DNA of 64,000 nt, taken from contig CM061233.1 in the NCBI GenBank assembly GCA_030844895.1, positions 58,367,468 to 58,431,467 of the forward strand. The letters are read 5' to 3'. Positions within the stretch are counted from its first letter, which is position 1; every line of letters starts with the position of its first letter. The translations under genes were made by a program, and so were the position numbers. The notes beneath the pieces were generated by a model. The model searched no databases. It saw only the letters and a program-made list of their open reading frames with translations, and was not told the DNA's origin. This DNA comes from Ambrosia x helenae (Eukaryota > Streptophyta > Magnoliopsida > Asterales > Asteraceae). Below are positions 1-11,430 of this stretch, piece by piece.

Positions 1-2900
1 TAGAGGATAAGAACATAGGTTATATTCTAATATGGAAATAACCTAGTTAATAATATTATGTTTATAAAGGAATAAAAGGTGTTTGAAACTAGCTTAAAAG
101 TTAGTTTTTATACGAAAATGACCTGGTGGGTTAGTTGAGGGGCTATAGTTGCCAATGTGATGAACTTGATTATTATTAATAAAAAAAAGAAAACAATACA
201 CACACAAGTGTGTGTTACGAGAATTCATCAGGAGATTCAATCTCCTTTCACCTACAAACCCTAAACATCAAACCCTTGCTCAAATCCAAGCCAAATCAAG
301 GGGTTTTTCGGTGCATTAGCAAGAAACGAGTCGTCTAAGGCTTACTAAACATCAAGGTACCTTTTATTTGGTAGAAATTGATGCTATATTCATTCTTGAA
401 CATGGTGTAAATTGAGGGTTTTTACAAAAACGTGGAATTTTGGATTTTTAGTGGTTACTCTAGCTTTAGGGAACCTCAATCAAGTCTAATTCGGTTATGA
501 ATTTCATTTTATTTGTGTATTTGATTATACTCATATGATTATGTTAATATGTGAAATTTGGGATTCAACCTCTAGGTTGAAACCACATACATCTAGTAAT
601 CATGGTGGTTCTTTGGAGTTGTTATAATGTGAAACATAGTATAATTATGCTTTGGATGATGAATTGCCTAACCATCATGAGTAGGGTGGAAGGAGGTAGC
701 ATCCATAAGACCTATGGAGTTTAGAAACTAAGTTGTAAATGATGCCTACAAGGTGTTTGATGAAACGCCACAATGACCTTTTTTGCAAACTAAGGTGATA
801 ACTTAATTGAGTAAAACATGGAAATACTTGCATATGAAATATGAAGTACATGCTTAGAGGATAGATCACACCATATGATATTTAGTAGCCTAATGATGAT
901 TAGGAAGTTGTATGTGCAATACGTTTGATGACATTGATATGATAAATGAAGGGATAGTCCCAAACTAGAGACTTTGTCCTATTCTAGTGCACATGATCAT
1001 GCTAAGGGTAGTTGACTTTTAGAAGTCAAACTGACCCGAGATTTGAATATGATATAATGGTGTGAATAAACTCATGAGATGTGTTGGTTATTGGATATGA
1101 TGCCTAACTTGACCGATCTTGTGAGTATAGTGAAGGTTTGGTCTTATCAAGCTAGGTAGGAGCTTGGATGGGATGAACCTAACGAAGCAAATGGATCATG
1201 GAACGCATGAGTTGTGGCCAAGGTAAGTGACTTATCTTAAATAAGCCTCTTAGAAACTAGAAGATCTTGTAAACATTCTTGAATCATGAATTCTTATATC
1301 GATTGTAAAGAATGGGTTACTAGCTTGTAATGGGCTAGAATCGCCTAAATAAATAAAATTGATAAGTCCGGTTGGGACGCCTAACTAGATAATGGAAAAA
1401 TCTTTGTGAATGGGTCTAATGAGTTAAAATGTTATTTTCATTAAAACTCATGAATAAAACTTGAAGATTGAAGATTGTATGAATAAATAGTTAAACGGGT
1501 CAAATGATGTTGTGAGCATCAATTGAACTCGGTACATAATGCTCCTATGCTAAGCATTTAGATGTTATAATGTTGACGGGCCGATTGGTGGTGGATCGCC
1601 ATTTGGATCCCGGGCTATTAATGTGTGTGAAATGAGATGTTCACATAGGTTACTAAATTGAAGGAAAATAAGAGAACACTTGATGTCAAGGATTCATATG
1701 GATGGTTTGATAGGCATGAGAATGGGTCAACACTACCGGGTAAGTCCGTAGTTAAATAAACGCCTTCGGGCGAAGCAATATGGGTGCTAAAGCATCACAT
1801 GAAGTGAGGGTGCCAAGTAGGTAAGTTAATCCCATAACTATGTCTAATGCGCGCTAAGGCGCTTAGAATCGACCACATTAGAACAATCTTGAGAAATGTT
1901 GAAAATCTAAGTCCGTATGGACTTAGAAGTTTTTAAGCAAGTCATTGAGTCCAAAACAATGGGTTTGAATCAAGAAGAGTCGCCATGAATGGCTAAATCG
2001 AAAGATTTGGCTAGGAGGGGCATTTTAGGAATTTATAAAGATTTACTAAAGGATAAATCTAATAACAAAGTCATAATGAACAAATCGGACAAACACTTTA
2101 GTTGATCAAGTGTCTAATGACTTGACAACATAAACTATATGCATTGCGCGTGGTCGAATGGTGTTTTGCTTAAGTTCAATGTCTAAATGGGTCGATTTGT
2201 GTAAAAGTCGCCATAAGCATTCAAAACTAAGAACCGGATCATGGCGACATAAACCGGGCAATGATTTCCGTCAAACAAAGGTTTATTTAGTCGGCAAGTC
2301 AATACTAGGGCTTCGGGAATCATCAAATGCGGTTGCGACATGATTCCCATGCTTAAAAATCACCAAAATCACATCAGAAGCTTCGAGCGGCCGCTCACAG
2401 AGACCGAGCGGCCGCGCGCTTTGACCTGCATGTCAGCACGAACTTTAAAATTGCGTATAAAATCGTAGAAAAATCGTTAGGAGGTGTTCTTTATATGCCT
2501 GGAAAGCTCTCGGAGCGTAGAACAATTCTTATTTGAAAGTCGAAGTCGGATTTTGGGTTTTAGAAGGGGTAAAAGCGATCCGAACAGCTGCTGCGCAAAA
2601 GTTGCAGCAGTTTGTTCTCCTGATAAAGGGCCGTTGGGCCTGGTTCGTTCCGTTTCGACGTGTAACGACTCTCACACTAGTTTAAATGTATTATTGACAA
2701 CCCACTAACCATTCTTTGTGTGATGGTGCTAGGTAAACATTCAAGGGACGACCCGGAGCAAGGATCAAGTCGCGAGAAGAACCGAACACGCCCGAACACT
2801 CATCAAGCTTCCGCACTAGAATCTAAGGAACTCCCGTTAAAACGCAACATCTTAAAATATGTTTCAACTATTAAAAAGTAAAAATTTGTGTGAATCAAAC
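1..2900 (+). mobile_element. LTR-like fragment of an unassigned gypsy-type element
   Basis: No credible gene is present; the open frames here are short and unlike any family I know. The stretch reads like the inside of a long plant LTR: AT-rich sequence, a GC-rich palindromic block near 2384-2415 (two copies of CGAGCGGCCGC), a GCTGCTGCGC stretch near 2587-2600, and a tail rich in CCCGTTAAAA-type sequence at 2760-2890. It stops abruptly at about 2900, where reverse-strand gag of element A begins, so this is a truncation junction. Neither the 5' TG nor the 3' CA terminus of an LTR is visible. Assignment as LTR is inference from composition and context. Confidence 0.4.
2384..2415. repeat. GC-rich palindromic direct repeat
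   Basis: CGAGCGGCCGC occurs twice, at 2384-2394 and 2405-2415. The first copy lies inside the perfect palindrome GAGCGGCCGCTC (2385-2396). It stands out from the AT-rich surroundings. A comparable but different palindromic array occurs in the LTR of element A. Confidence 0.7.
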
Positions 2901-2905
2901 ATGGT

Positions 2906-3938
2906 GCCCAAGCGGTTCCGGTCCTCACAACGACCGCTGTGGTGAAACCCACACCGGTCACATTTCGGCAATTTCCCAGCATAAACCCCCGGTTGTCGTT
3001 CAGACGATGATCCCGCAACATCAGGCCTCTTCACTTGCTGAGGCTGAGCTGAACTCGAGCCTTTACCCGCACTCTCCCATTTACGCTTGTTATTCTCAGG
3101 AGCCTTCACAGTACCGCCTCGAGGAGGCAAGACCCCTTCAGCCACCTTCATATTGGTCAGCTTGTGAGCCGACCGAACCACCTCAGAATACACAGTGAGA
3201 TTACCCACCGCTACCAATCCCGCAATCTCCGGCACCAACCCAGCGACATAGTGTTCAATTCTTCGGTACTCTGGTGCGTGCAAATCAGGGCACAACACCG
3301 CCAACTCATTGTGCCTAGCAGTGTAAGCTTCAATCTCAGACCCCACCATCTTATGATTCCAGACTTCGTGCTCAAGTTTCTGGATCTCATCCCTCGGACA
3401 GTACTCGTTTTTCAACAACTGAACGAACTCTGTCCAGGGCATAGCGTGAGCTTCCCCAATACCCATGGTCTGGGTGGTGGAGTTCCACCAAGTCAAAGCT
3501 TGACCCTCCAGGGTCGCAGAAGCATATTTCACCCGGTCGCCTTTCGGGCAGCTGCACTTTGAGAAAACCGATTCAATTTTCTCCAACCAGCGGAGCAGTC
3601 CCACTGCCCCTTCAGTTCCACTAAAGTTATGGGGCTTGCAATCCATAAACTTTTTGTAAGAGCATTGGGGTGGAGAGGGATTGACAGCACCACCTGGAAC
3701 AGACACACAGGTGAAAACCAAGAAAAGGTACAGTACCCAAGAACAAGATAGGATAGGTGAGGATTGACGTACCACCCATAGCATTATGAGCGGCTTGGAA
3801 TGCAGCCAAAGCAATATTCACATGCTGCTGCATCAGGTTATCCAACTCCGCTTGGGTCATATTAATGTTCCCACGGCCACCGCCGCCACCACGGCCGCCA
3901 GCACGGCCGCCTCTGCGACCTCCACGAGCTCCCGACAT
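2906..3938 (-). pseudogene. gag: Ty3/gypsy gag of element A, intron-containing and truncated
   Basis: This is the capsid/nucleocapsid precursor of an LTR retrotransposon. It starts at the ATG at 3938 with a Gly/Arg-rich N-terminus, then MTQAELDNLMQQHVNIALAA. The frame is interrupted by a 79-bp segment (3694-3772) that begins GTACGT and ends TTCCAG. Removing it joins NAMGG to GAVNPSPP and keeps the reading frame. The second exon carries the retrotransposon gag domain: ASATLEGQALTWWN, the EYCPRDEIQKLE block, YTARHNELAVLCP and IEHYVAGL. A cysteine-rich CDRCGFHHSGRC stretch follows. The frame then degenerates near 2905, where the sequence switches to unrelated LTR-like DNA, so the zinc-knuckle end and all of pol are missing. 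Family is certain; exon borders are predicted. Confidence 0.85.
3694..3772 (-). other. Predicted intron in gag of element A
   Basis: Donor GTACGT and acceptor TTCCAG bound a 79-bp, pyrimidine-rich segment. Excision restores a continuous gag frame across MGG/GAV. Unspliced, the upstream frame runs into unrelated residues. Splicing is inferred from sequence only. Confidence 0.6.
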
Positions 3939-4553
3939 CTTCTGTCACAACATGAAACAAAAGATTTAGGCTTGCCCATGGTATAACCCATTAGGAATTT
4001 TAAGGAACTAGACCGAGCCCAGTCCGGGTCCATCCGTTCAAACACAAAGTCCGCTAGGGATCCCATGCATCACAGTTTATAATCTCGTGTGCACCCGACA
4101 TGATAAACTGTTCTACATGGTCCTCCAAGCGTGCTTTAAGTCTGAAGTTCAAGTCACCGAACACTAGCGCCCAATCGTGGTATTATCATAAGTATAAGAT
4201 AGTACGCATAGAATCGAGCGTGTCCATTAGGGCATAGAAGGGAGATGTCCGAATCCTCGGACAAATCTCGGAAGTATGCCGGAACTGCCCCAATGCACGC
4301 CGCCGTCAAGAAAGTTCAATAGTATATCGTTCGCCGTCGAATCATGGTAAAGATAGGTCAAGAGATAGAATGATAAAGAGTAAGCAGATGATGTAGCGTA
4401 GAAGATGATGACACCGACACCCCCGACAAGTCATATTGTTACCCACATGTTAAGACTCGACTATCTGTGACCGTCTAGTGTGTGCGACTCAGTTATAGAC
4501 TAGACTCTACATGCAGTCCTAGTTCACTATAACCGTTGGCTCTAATACCAATC
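3939..4553 (-). other. Untranslated leader of element A
   Basis: About 600 bases lie between the primer-binding site and the gag ATG. I see no coding sequence. This is a normal leader position for a gypsy element. Confidence 0.6.
4539..4550 (-). other. Primer-binding site of element A
   Basis: On the minus strand TGGTATTAGAGC lies three bases inside the LTR end. It is one base off the usual plant initiator-Met tRNA site TGGTATCAGAGC. It fixes this LTR as the 5' LTR of a minus-strand element. Confidence 0.85.
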
Positions 4554-5745
4554 TGTCACACCCTCAAATTCCACGTGCGGGGTTTTACCGCGAGGCGCGT
4601 GACACACCAGGATCTCAGTCAACGATCACCATAAACATACAACAAACATGCATTCATGAATATATTTAAAACCAAAATATCATGCTTTGAGCCGTAAACC
4701 AGCAGCGGAAGCATTTCTTGTTTACAACCAAAAGACATATCATTGTTTACAAAACATTGTTTAATATGCTTCAAAATATTAGACGCTGTGCATGACTCCG
4801 TGCGCCTAGTCCATTGACTGCTACCTTAGTGACCTGAGAAAACATGCCAAAAATGTCAACATATAATGCTGGTGAGTTCACAGGTTTTCTTTTATAAAAG
4901 TGTTGTCACAAGTTCACAAAGATCATTCCCGTTAATACTATGTCATAAGAACGTTAGCTAGACGTTAAGTGTTTTTACTACTACGGTTGGGAACCCATTA
5001 CTAAACATGAACCAAAAGATGATACCAGCCCAGATGACTGGGCTACCGATGCCTCGGTAACCCGATAGGTAGAGACAATATGCACCCGCCCGGCCCCGCC
5101 GTCGAGTGGGGTTTGTGAGGCCCAATAGATCTATCCACATTTCCCTCGTTGTGCGTTCCAGCACATTCATGGTTTCCCCCTGGGACTTTCCATAAAAGCC
5201 GTATAGTAACATAAAGTACCCATAGTATAACATGACCTTTAAATAGTTCGTACGAAGCATGTTTCTCCCCCGAAAGCAAAACAGTACAAGTGGGGCTGTG
5301 AAACTCACCTTAGGTTGCGTTACTTGAAAACAGTTACGTAATTATGTTATAATAGTCCCAAATAGCGGCGACCTATCATAAGATGTATGTAAGTACCCAG
5401 ACTAATAACCCGCAGGTTAACTAGTCCCCGAATGTCCAGACCATAACCATAAACGTTTGAAAACACCTTTGACTATTAAACCGACCATACCAGACAAGAC
5501 CCGACATCCCATTGGTGACCCGACATCCCACGTGTTAGGAAATACAAGACATCATGCAACATATGCAATTAAACACTTAATACGTGCAAGAGTTTGCCTG
5601 GTCTAGCACAATGTACAATTAACGCATAAACAGGTCCGAACACGTGTTACTAAGTCATTGGGTGTATCCCGGGGTTCCTATCATGTTCCTAGGTGTCAAA
5701 TCATGTTCCGGGATGTCAAAATGCAATTATGACAGCAGTACACGC

Positions 5746-5934
5746 GATTAGGAACTTAGCATGCAATTAGGAAAAGTCAACATGTGATTGGGGATGGTCA
5801 ACAGGCAATTGTGAGGCTAATCGCCTACCTTAGCATGCGATTGAGGGGCTAATCGCATGATAAGAGGGCTAATCGCCTACCTTAGCATGCGATTAGGAAA
5901 GCTAATCACCTGCTAAGAAGGCTAATCGCCTGCA
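5746..5934. repeat. AATCGCCT palindromic array, downstream copy
   Basis: GCTAATCGCCT and its near-complement GCGATTAGG or GCAATTAGG alternate with short spacers such as ACCTTAGCAT. About eight diverged half-sites can form hairpins. In the element's transcription direction the array lies about 0.8 kb past the TATA box, inside the LTR. Confidence 0.75.
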
Positions 5935-6715
5935 GCTGCTGCGCGACGCAATTTCGCGCGTTTAACCCTCCAAATCAGATCCGAAACATGTGTAAACACC
6001 CAAAATCAAAACTAAACTATTAACCAACCCTCTCCAAGCAAAAACCCCCCAATTTATCTCTGCTCTAACGGGCTCGGTGCGATTATTTCCAAAAACGGCA
6101 AAATACTAGGTTTCATTAACTAACCTTATCTTTCCTTAAATGGAAACAATCAGATTTCATCTCCTACAAGTTTGCAAATCAACATTTCTCTGTTTTAACA
6201 CCTCCCTAGTGTAAATCCTAACAACATTCCATCATTAATCATACCATAATCATCCTAGATCTCCAAGAATCATTCAAATGGGTCAAAATACATATTTTCA
6301 TCAAAACACAACAACAATAGCTCAAACTCTTAGATAATCATCCTAAGAACCCCTACATAACAGAAGTACAACCATTTCATGGAAACATTCATGTTATAAA
6401 CACCAAGAAGATCAACATATGCATGTAAACTTCACATATAGCAAGTATTATGGTGTAGACTTGTTTTAGAACTCTTTTCAAAGGGTTTTAAAGACACAAA
6501 CTTAGCAAAACAAGGTCTGGACTTTTGGGGAACCAAAACAACAACTTTACAAAGGTTAGGGATGAAGAACACACCTTGGATTTTATCAAAGAAAGGTGTG
6601 TAAGCATGGAAATGGTGATTTTTGTAGCAAAACAAGTTCCAGAGGTGTTCTAGGGTGTGTGGGTGGCTTAGGATCAGTTAGGGTTGCTCTAAGGGTGTTT
6701 GGGGAGTTAAGGGTT

Positions 6716-6726
6716 CTATTTATAGG
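6716..6726 (-). promoter_or_regulatory. TATA box of the LTR of element A
   Basis: CCTATAAATAG on the minus strand is a canonical plant TATA box, placed in the first quarter of the LTR as expected for the U3/R promoter. No other TATA of this quality is apparent nearby. Confidence 0.6.
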
Positions 6727-6750
6727 TGTTTCTAGTCGTTTAAAACACGT

Positions 6751-6935
6751 CAGGCGATTGTGCAGCATTATCAGGCGATTAGGGCTGCTAATCGCCTACC
6801 CTATTGGCGATTAGGGCTCTAATCGCCTACCCAAACCTCCTAATCACCTACCCTATAGGCGATTAGGGCTAATCACCTCCTATCAGCATGCAATTAGGGC
6901 TAATCACCTATAATGTCATGCAATTGCGTGTAATC
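6751..6935. repeat. AATCGCCT palindromic array, promoter-proximal copy
   Basis: Repeats of AGGCGATTAGGGCT and TAATCGCCTACC in alternating orientation, with degenerate members at the distal end (ATGCAATTAGGG, AATCACC). The array ends about 25 bp upstream of the TATA box at 6716-6726 on the minus strand, so it occupies the position of a proximal promoter or enhancer. Confidence 0.75.
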
Positions 6936-7283
6936 ATCGTTTTAACGTATGTAAACACGTATACACATACCGATAAGTCACATAATGATTATAAACACAT
7001 AATACATGAAAACAAACACGTTCACACTCGTTCACCAATTCCCGGGACTCGAGACTTGCGTGTGTGTGCTAAACCTGGTGATTCCACGAATCACCAATCC
7101 TTGTGCACATGGTTATGGACCGACTCTCGATGATCCCGCGGATCATCGTAACGACTCCCGATGACTCCCTAGAATCATCATAACGACCCGACTGATCTAG
7201 TTAAGTATGTAATAAGTATGACTCGCTAAGGTAGACTTACTAGTTTAGTCAACATTACTAACCTGAGTTTGCCGGGTGTCACA

Positions 7284-7979
7284 GTAAGCATAACAAAATT
7301 TAAGTATGGGCTATCACTCATCCGAGGAGCCCTTTAAATGAAATGTTTGTTTTAGTTGAGTGGATAAATGTAGTAGTTGTCTTTCATAGATCAACATGCA
7401 AATTTATAATACACACATGCAAGTAAGTTTATAAGTACGACAACCATTAAGTATAGGTGTTATCTTAGTGGCTTATAGAGATAGCTCATATTTGGCCAGC
7501 CATGTTCATGAATAATTAAATGTTCAATGAATAGTCACATTAAGGGAAAAAATCAAGTTTCATGTAACAAACGATGATGTTTTTAGAAAAATTCTGTAGG
7601 ATCAAGTATCGAGTTTTTAGTAGTTTGATTTCATGGAAATCAAGTCCGAATGTTTCAACAAAATGTAAGGTAGAGTCTTAAATTTCTACGATTAAAATAA
7701 ACATAACCAAATATGATAAATTTCCAATCTGTGTTTGTACACAATAGTATGCAAGGAAATTTCCAGATGTTATATGCTACTGAGTGCGACAAAATTGGGT
7801 ACAAAATGATAATAGGATCAAGAAAATGAAAACACAAGTATTGGATTCTCGAGTCTTAAGAAGATTCCATCCCTGGCTTAGCCAGTGGGATTAACGTCAC
7901 CCTGACCAGTTGCTTCGTTGGTATTGATATTGAAAGCTCGTCCATGTGCCACCTGGTTTACATTATTCAATTCAGGGCA
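7284..7979 (-). mobile_element. Remnant of element B downstream of gag
   Basis: Directly after the gag stop, the minus-strand frame still encodes gag-like residues (CPEL, then a GRAF-like stretch and NEAT) for about 35 codons to near 7880. After that I see only AT-rich sequence without recognisable protease or polymerase. It ends at 7283, where the LTR of element A abuts. Element A probably inserted here or the two were joined by deletion. Confidence 0.55.
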
Positions 7980-9095
7980 TTAAGGTCGCATGTGGTTAGG
8001 GTCTCCACAATTATAACATGCTCGGCCGTTAGTAATCGGCAGTGGTTTCTGGGCAGCTGTTTGATGATTATCTTGTGTCCTAACCGTTACACGACAAGTA
8101 GTGACAAAGTGTCCAAACCTTCCACATCTAGTGCATTGACGACATGGAAGATTTGTAGGGTGATGATACTTGCAAGTGTTGCATTGAGGATGGATTCCTG
8201 CGTAGGCTTTCTTGATAAGAGGCTGAGTCACAGGATCCACAACAGCCTGGTTCTGATTATCGTCCATTCGTTTCCTAGAGTTCGAAGAAGTAGTGGCGGC
8301 CTTTGCTAAAACAGTCTTAGATGGTTCAACAACATGGGTGGTTTTCTCAGTAGACGTCTTGGTGCCCTTCCTAACCAAGTTTCCTTTCCTTACGTGTTTG
8401 TTTGTTAAAGTGGCTGCGAGCTGAATTGCTTCTTCTACCGTAACAGGTTTGCTACCAGTGACAGTATCTTGAATTAGATCAGGTAAACCCTCAATATACT
8501 TCTCAATTGCTCGGGTTAGCGGGGTGACCATATGAGGAACAAGTAGGCTGAGTTCATGATATCTGGTAGTATACGCTAGGTTTTCTCCATTGTCTTGTTT
8601 CAGCTCATAAAATTCATCCTTTAACTTTTTGATTTCATTTCTAGGGCAAAACTTTGCAATCATCAACTTTTTAACTTCCTCCCAAGTCAGTGCTAAAGCA
8701 ACTTTAGTGCCCCGTTTGCGTTTTTCGCCGTTCCACCAAGTTAATGCCTCTTTTTGAAGGACACTGGTGGCATAGCGAACGCGGAGTTCGTTAGGACACT
8801 CGCTGTTCACAAAGGTATTCTCCATGCTTTCGAACCACTGGAGAAGGCCAGTAGCACCCTCCACTCCAGTAAATTTTGTGGGGTTGCAGGAGTTAAAGTG
8901 TTTGAAAGTGCACCGAAGTTGAGTCGTACTCCCTGTGTTGGCACTGTTACTATTCTGGGTTATCTCACTGACAAGTTTTGGGATCACTGCAGCAATTTGC
9001 TCAGCGACTAAAGATGCGAGGCGACGATCAGAACGTTGTCCAGGAGCACGAACAGTGCGTTGGCTGGCATCGCGGAGCATGCGGCGAGCAGACAT
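7980..9095 (-). pseudogene. gag: Ty3/gypsy gag of element B (371 codons, stopped in zinc knuckle)
   Basis: Gag polyprotein of a second gypsy element, starting at the ATG at 9095. The N-terminus is basic. The capsid domain runs from about residue 60 to 200, with CNPTKFTGVEGATGLLQWFE, VLQKEALTWWNG, KFCPRNEIKKLKDEF and YTTRYHELSLLVP. Two CX2CX4HX4C zinc knuckles follow: CTRCGRFGHFVTTC is complete, while CYNCGDPNHMRP is cut by a TAA at 7980-7982 exactly where a residue before the last Cys is expected, and CPEL continues in frame beyond it. The protein is therefore a near-complete gag with one nonsense change. No protease or reverse transcriptase follows. Confidence 0.9.
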
Positions 9096-9803
9096 CTATG
9101 TAGTAGTCAATGAATAATCATGAGATTAGAAAATGTAAGTGTATAATCGTACAGATGATCATGAAAGTATGAACTTGTAAGCAATATATGAAAATCATGA
9201 AATACAAAATATTGTATATGAAACGAGAGAGTATTATTGAAAAACTTGCATAAAATACTTGGAGTGCCCTTGTCTAGCTGTAAAGCCCAACAAGAACGTT
9301 GACTTTTCAAAGGAATTGAACCCAATGGTGATCAAAGAAGACATGATTTAGCCTATAAGTGGACACTCACTCCAGGAATCCCCAGGTAAGCATAACAGGT
9401 CCGTTATTGGATTTATGCGCTATGCTTGCCTATGCCAGAAAACCCAAGGCATCCACCCTTCCAGATTGCACGTGTTCTATCACACTCATTAAAGCTCAAC
9501 AACTTTGAAGGAGCAAAATAAGGGTAGGCATCATGCCTAAGAGTGTCTTCATGAAAGGTACTGCTCCCGTTCCATGATGATATAGGCTTTCCACTCCTTG
9601 TAGGACACCATCTTTATGCACCATGATGAAAGATGAGAAGAAGGAAGAGAGAGAAGGAGGGAAAGATAGAGGAAGGAAAGTAGAGGGAAATGAGGGGAAT
9701 GGAAATTTAAGGAATGTTATGCATGAAAGTTGAAGTTCGGTTATAGTCTAGGCCATTTTATCTAATAACCAAGTTCCCTATAACCATGGCTTTGATACCA
9801 ATC
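9096..9803 (-). other. Leader and primer-binding site of element B
   Basis: On the minus strand TGGTATCAAAGC at 9800-9789 is the primer-binding site, adjacent to the LTR end at 9804. The leader to the gag ATG is about 0.7 kb and non-coding. The segment around 9340-9500 is recognisably related to the leader of element C (28010-28160, opposite strand). Confidence 0.75.
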
Positions 9804-11430
9804 TGTAACACCCCAACCGATGGCGGAATCATCGAGGTGCCACGTAGTGACGATTGTTCAAAAGCTCATGGTAATAAAATGTAAATATTTGATTATTGAA
9901 TATTGTTTTACAACATGTGAAAATGAATACATAACAAAATTGAGATAATTGATTGATTTAATCTAAGTCCAAAGTCCTATGTGAAGCGTCAAGCAGCTTA
10001 TCCTGAAACATGCACGAAAATAATTTTGTCAACATATGATGTTGGTGAGTACTACTTAGCTTTGTACATATAGTATAAGTTTGAAAAGTAGTACAATTCA
10101 TGTGTCTAGCATCACCAAGGCATTATGTAAACACGCAAGTAACCAAACAAGACAAAGATCAAATGTAAAGTTGATAAGTTGAAATTGATAATGAGCACCC
10201 TAACACGTGTCAAGTCTAAAAGAGCACCATAACATAAGTTATGTCTAAATGAGCATCGTAACATAAGTTACGTCTATATGTAAAGAGCACCATAACATAA
10301 GTTATGTCTAGATGTATGATTTTGTATGTAAGCTACGTTCATGTTCAAACATAAGCACAAAGATAAACAAGACACGTATATGAATTGTAAATGAATAAAA
10401 ATGTATGTGTAAATGAATATGAAAGTTTTGTATACTTGTGCATGAATCACCCCAAAAGTTGTAAAAGCGAAAAAAGGGGATAAGTAATACTCACCTTAGC
10501 AAGGTGGTAAGTCTTGTGGAAGTGAATAAGTGTAATCCAACATTACCAAGTGTCACCCTATGTATAAGGGAACAAATAAGTCTAAGTCCATCTAGTCTAT
10601 AAGTATTTCCTAGGGCTTTGAATTGGAGATAAGTATTCGTTTATTTAATAAATAAAACGTTTAATAAATAAGAGAAATTTGATAAATATTTAAACATAAG
10701 TCTTTTTGAAGATTTTAAATTGAAGATGGTCACAATATAAAGTTTTAAGTATGAAAACAATTTTTATAAAATTATTTTCTTATAAATAGAATATTAAATC
10801 TATTTATTTCAAATTGTCAAAATATAACTTTAATATTTAAAAATATTAAAATTAAAGAATTTTTAAATTAAAAATTGTATTTCTGTTCTAAATGGATAGA
10901 AATAATTTATATAAAATTTTGGTGCAAAAATATTGTAAAATGAATTTATTACGATTTATTTATGATTAAAACTAACAAAAATTGATTAAAATTATTAAAT
11001 AAATGATTTTTCAGAAATAAAAATCATTTCAGAAAAGTTTAATGTTATATAAACTCAGGATAATTTTTGTGGAAATTTATATAATCGTTTTGATATTTTT
11101 ATGGAATTTTATAAATAAAATAGAATAAACTTGTAATATTTATTTTATAAAATTAATAAAAGATTTTTGAAAATCTAAAAATTGGATAATAAACTTTATC
11201 ATAAGAATAACTAAGGATAATTTTTGTAGAATTTATAAAGCACTTTTTAGTATTTATAAACTATTTTAAAAGATTAAAAGTTTAAGATATATGTAAATGG
11301 AATGAAAAAAAATGGTTGCTGCTCATGGGAATCGAACCCGCGTCCCTTGGTTGCCACACAAACAGACACAACCACTTGATCTAGATCAGTGGTTGTGATT
11401 TGTTTGTTTCAGTTTTAATTATATATATAA
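9804..11430 (-). mobile_element. LTR of gypsy element B, first part
   Basis: The LTR end reads GGTTGGGGTGTTACA on the minus strand, next to the primer-binding site. It aligns by eye with the solo LTR at 58688-61300 from its end up to the AT-rich tract near 11430, including the AT-rich middle (10620-11290) and the tRNA-like segment at 11315-11400. It is then interrupted by 4.4 kb of Helitron-like units and resumes at 15849. Confidence 0.8.
11315..11400 (-). repeat. tRNA-like A/B-box segment inside the LTR of element B
   Basis: On the minus strand GGGTTCGATTCCC (rc of 11328-11340) matches an RNA polymerase III B box. An A-box-like ACTGATCTAGATCAAGTGG lies about 50 bp upstream. The equivalent segment is in the solo LTR at 60221-60300. 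No cloverleaf forms, so it is not a tRNA gene. Confidence 0.5.

Larger units (their letters stand above)
4554..7283 (-). mobile_element. 5' LTR of gypsy element A (2730 bp)
   Basis: Read on the minus strand, the LTR starts TGTGACACCCGGC at 7283 and ends GAGGGTGTGACA at 4554, giving TG...CA termini. The primer-binding site and gag follow. A TATA box is at 6716-6726. Two palindromic AATCGCCT arrays lie at 6751-6935 and 5746-5934. The block at 5072-5192 is similar to part of the LTR of element D (51700-51821). The matching 3' LTR is not in the window because the element is cut off near 2900, so no target-site duplication can be checked. Confidence 0.85.
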
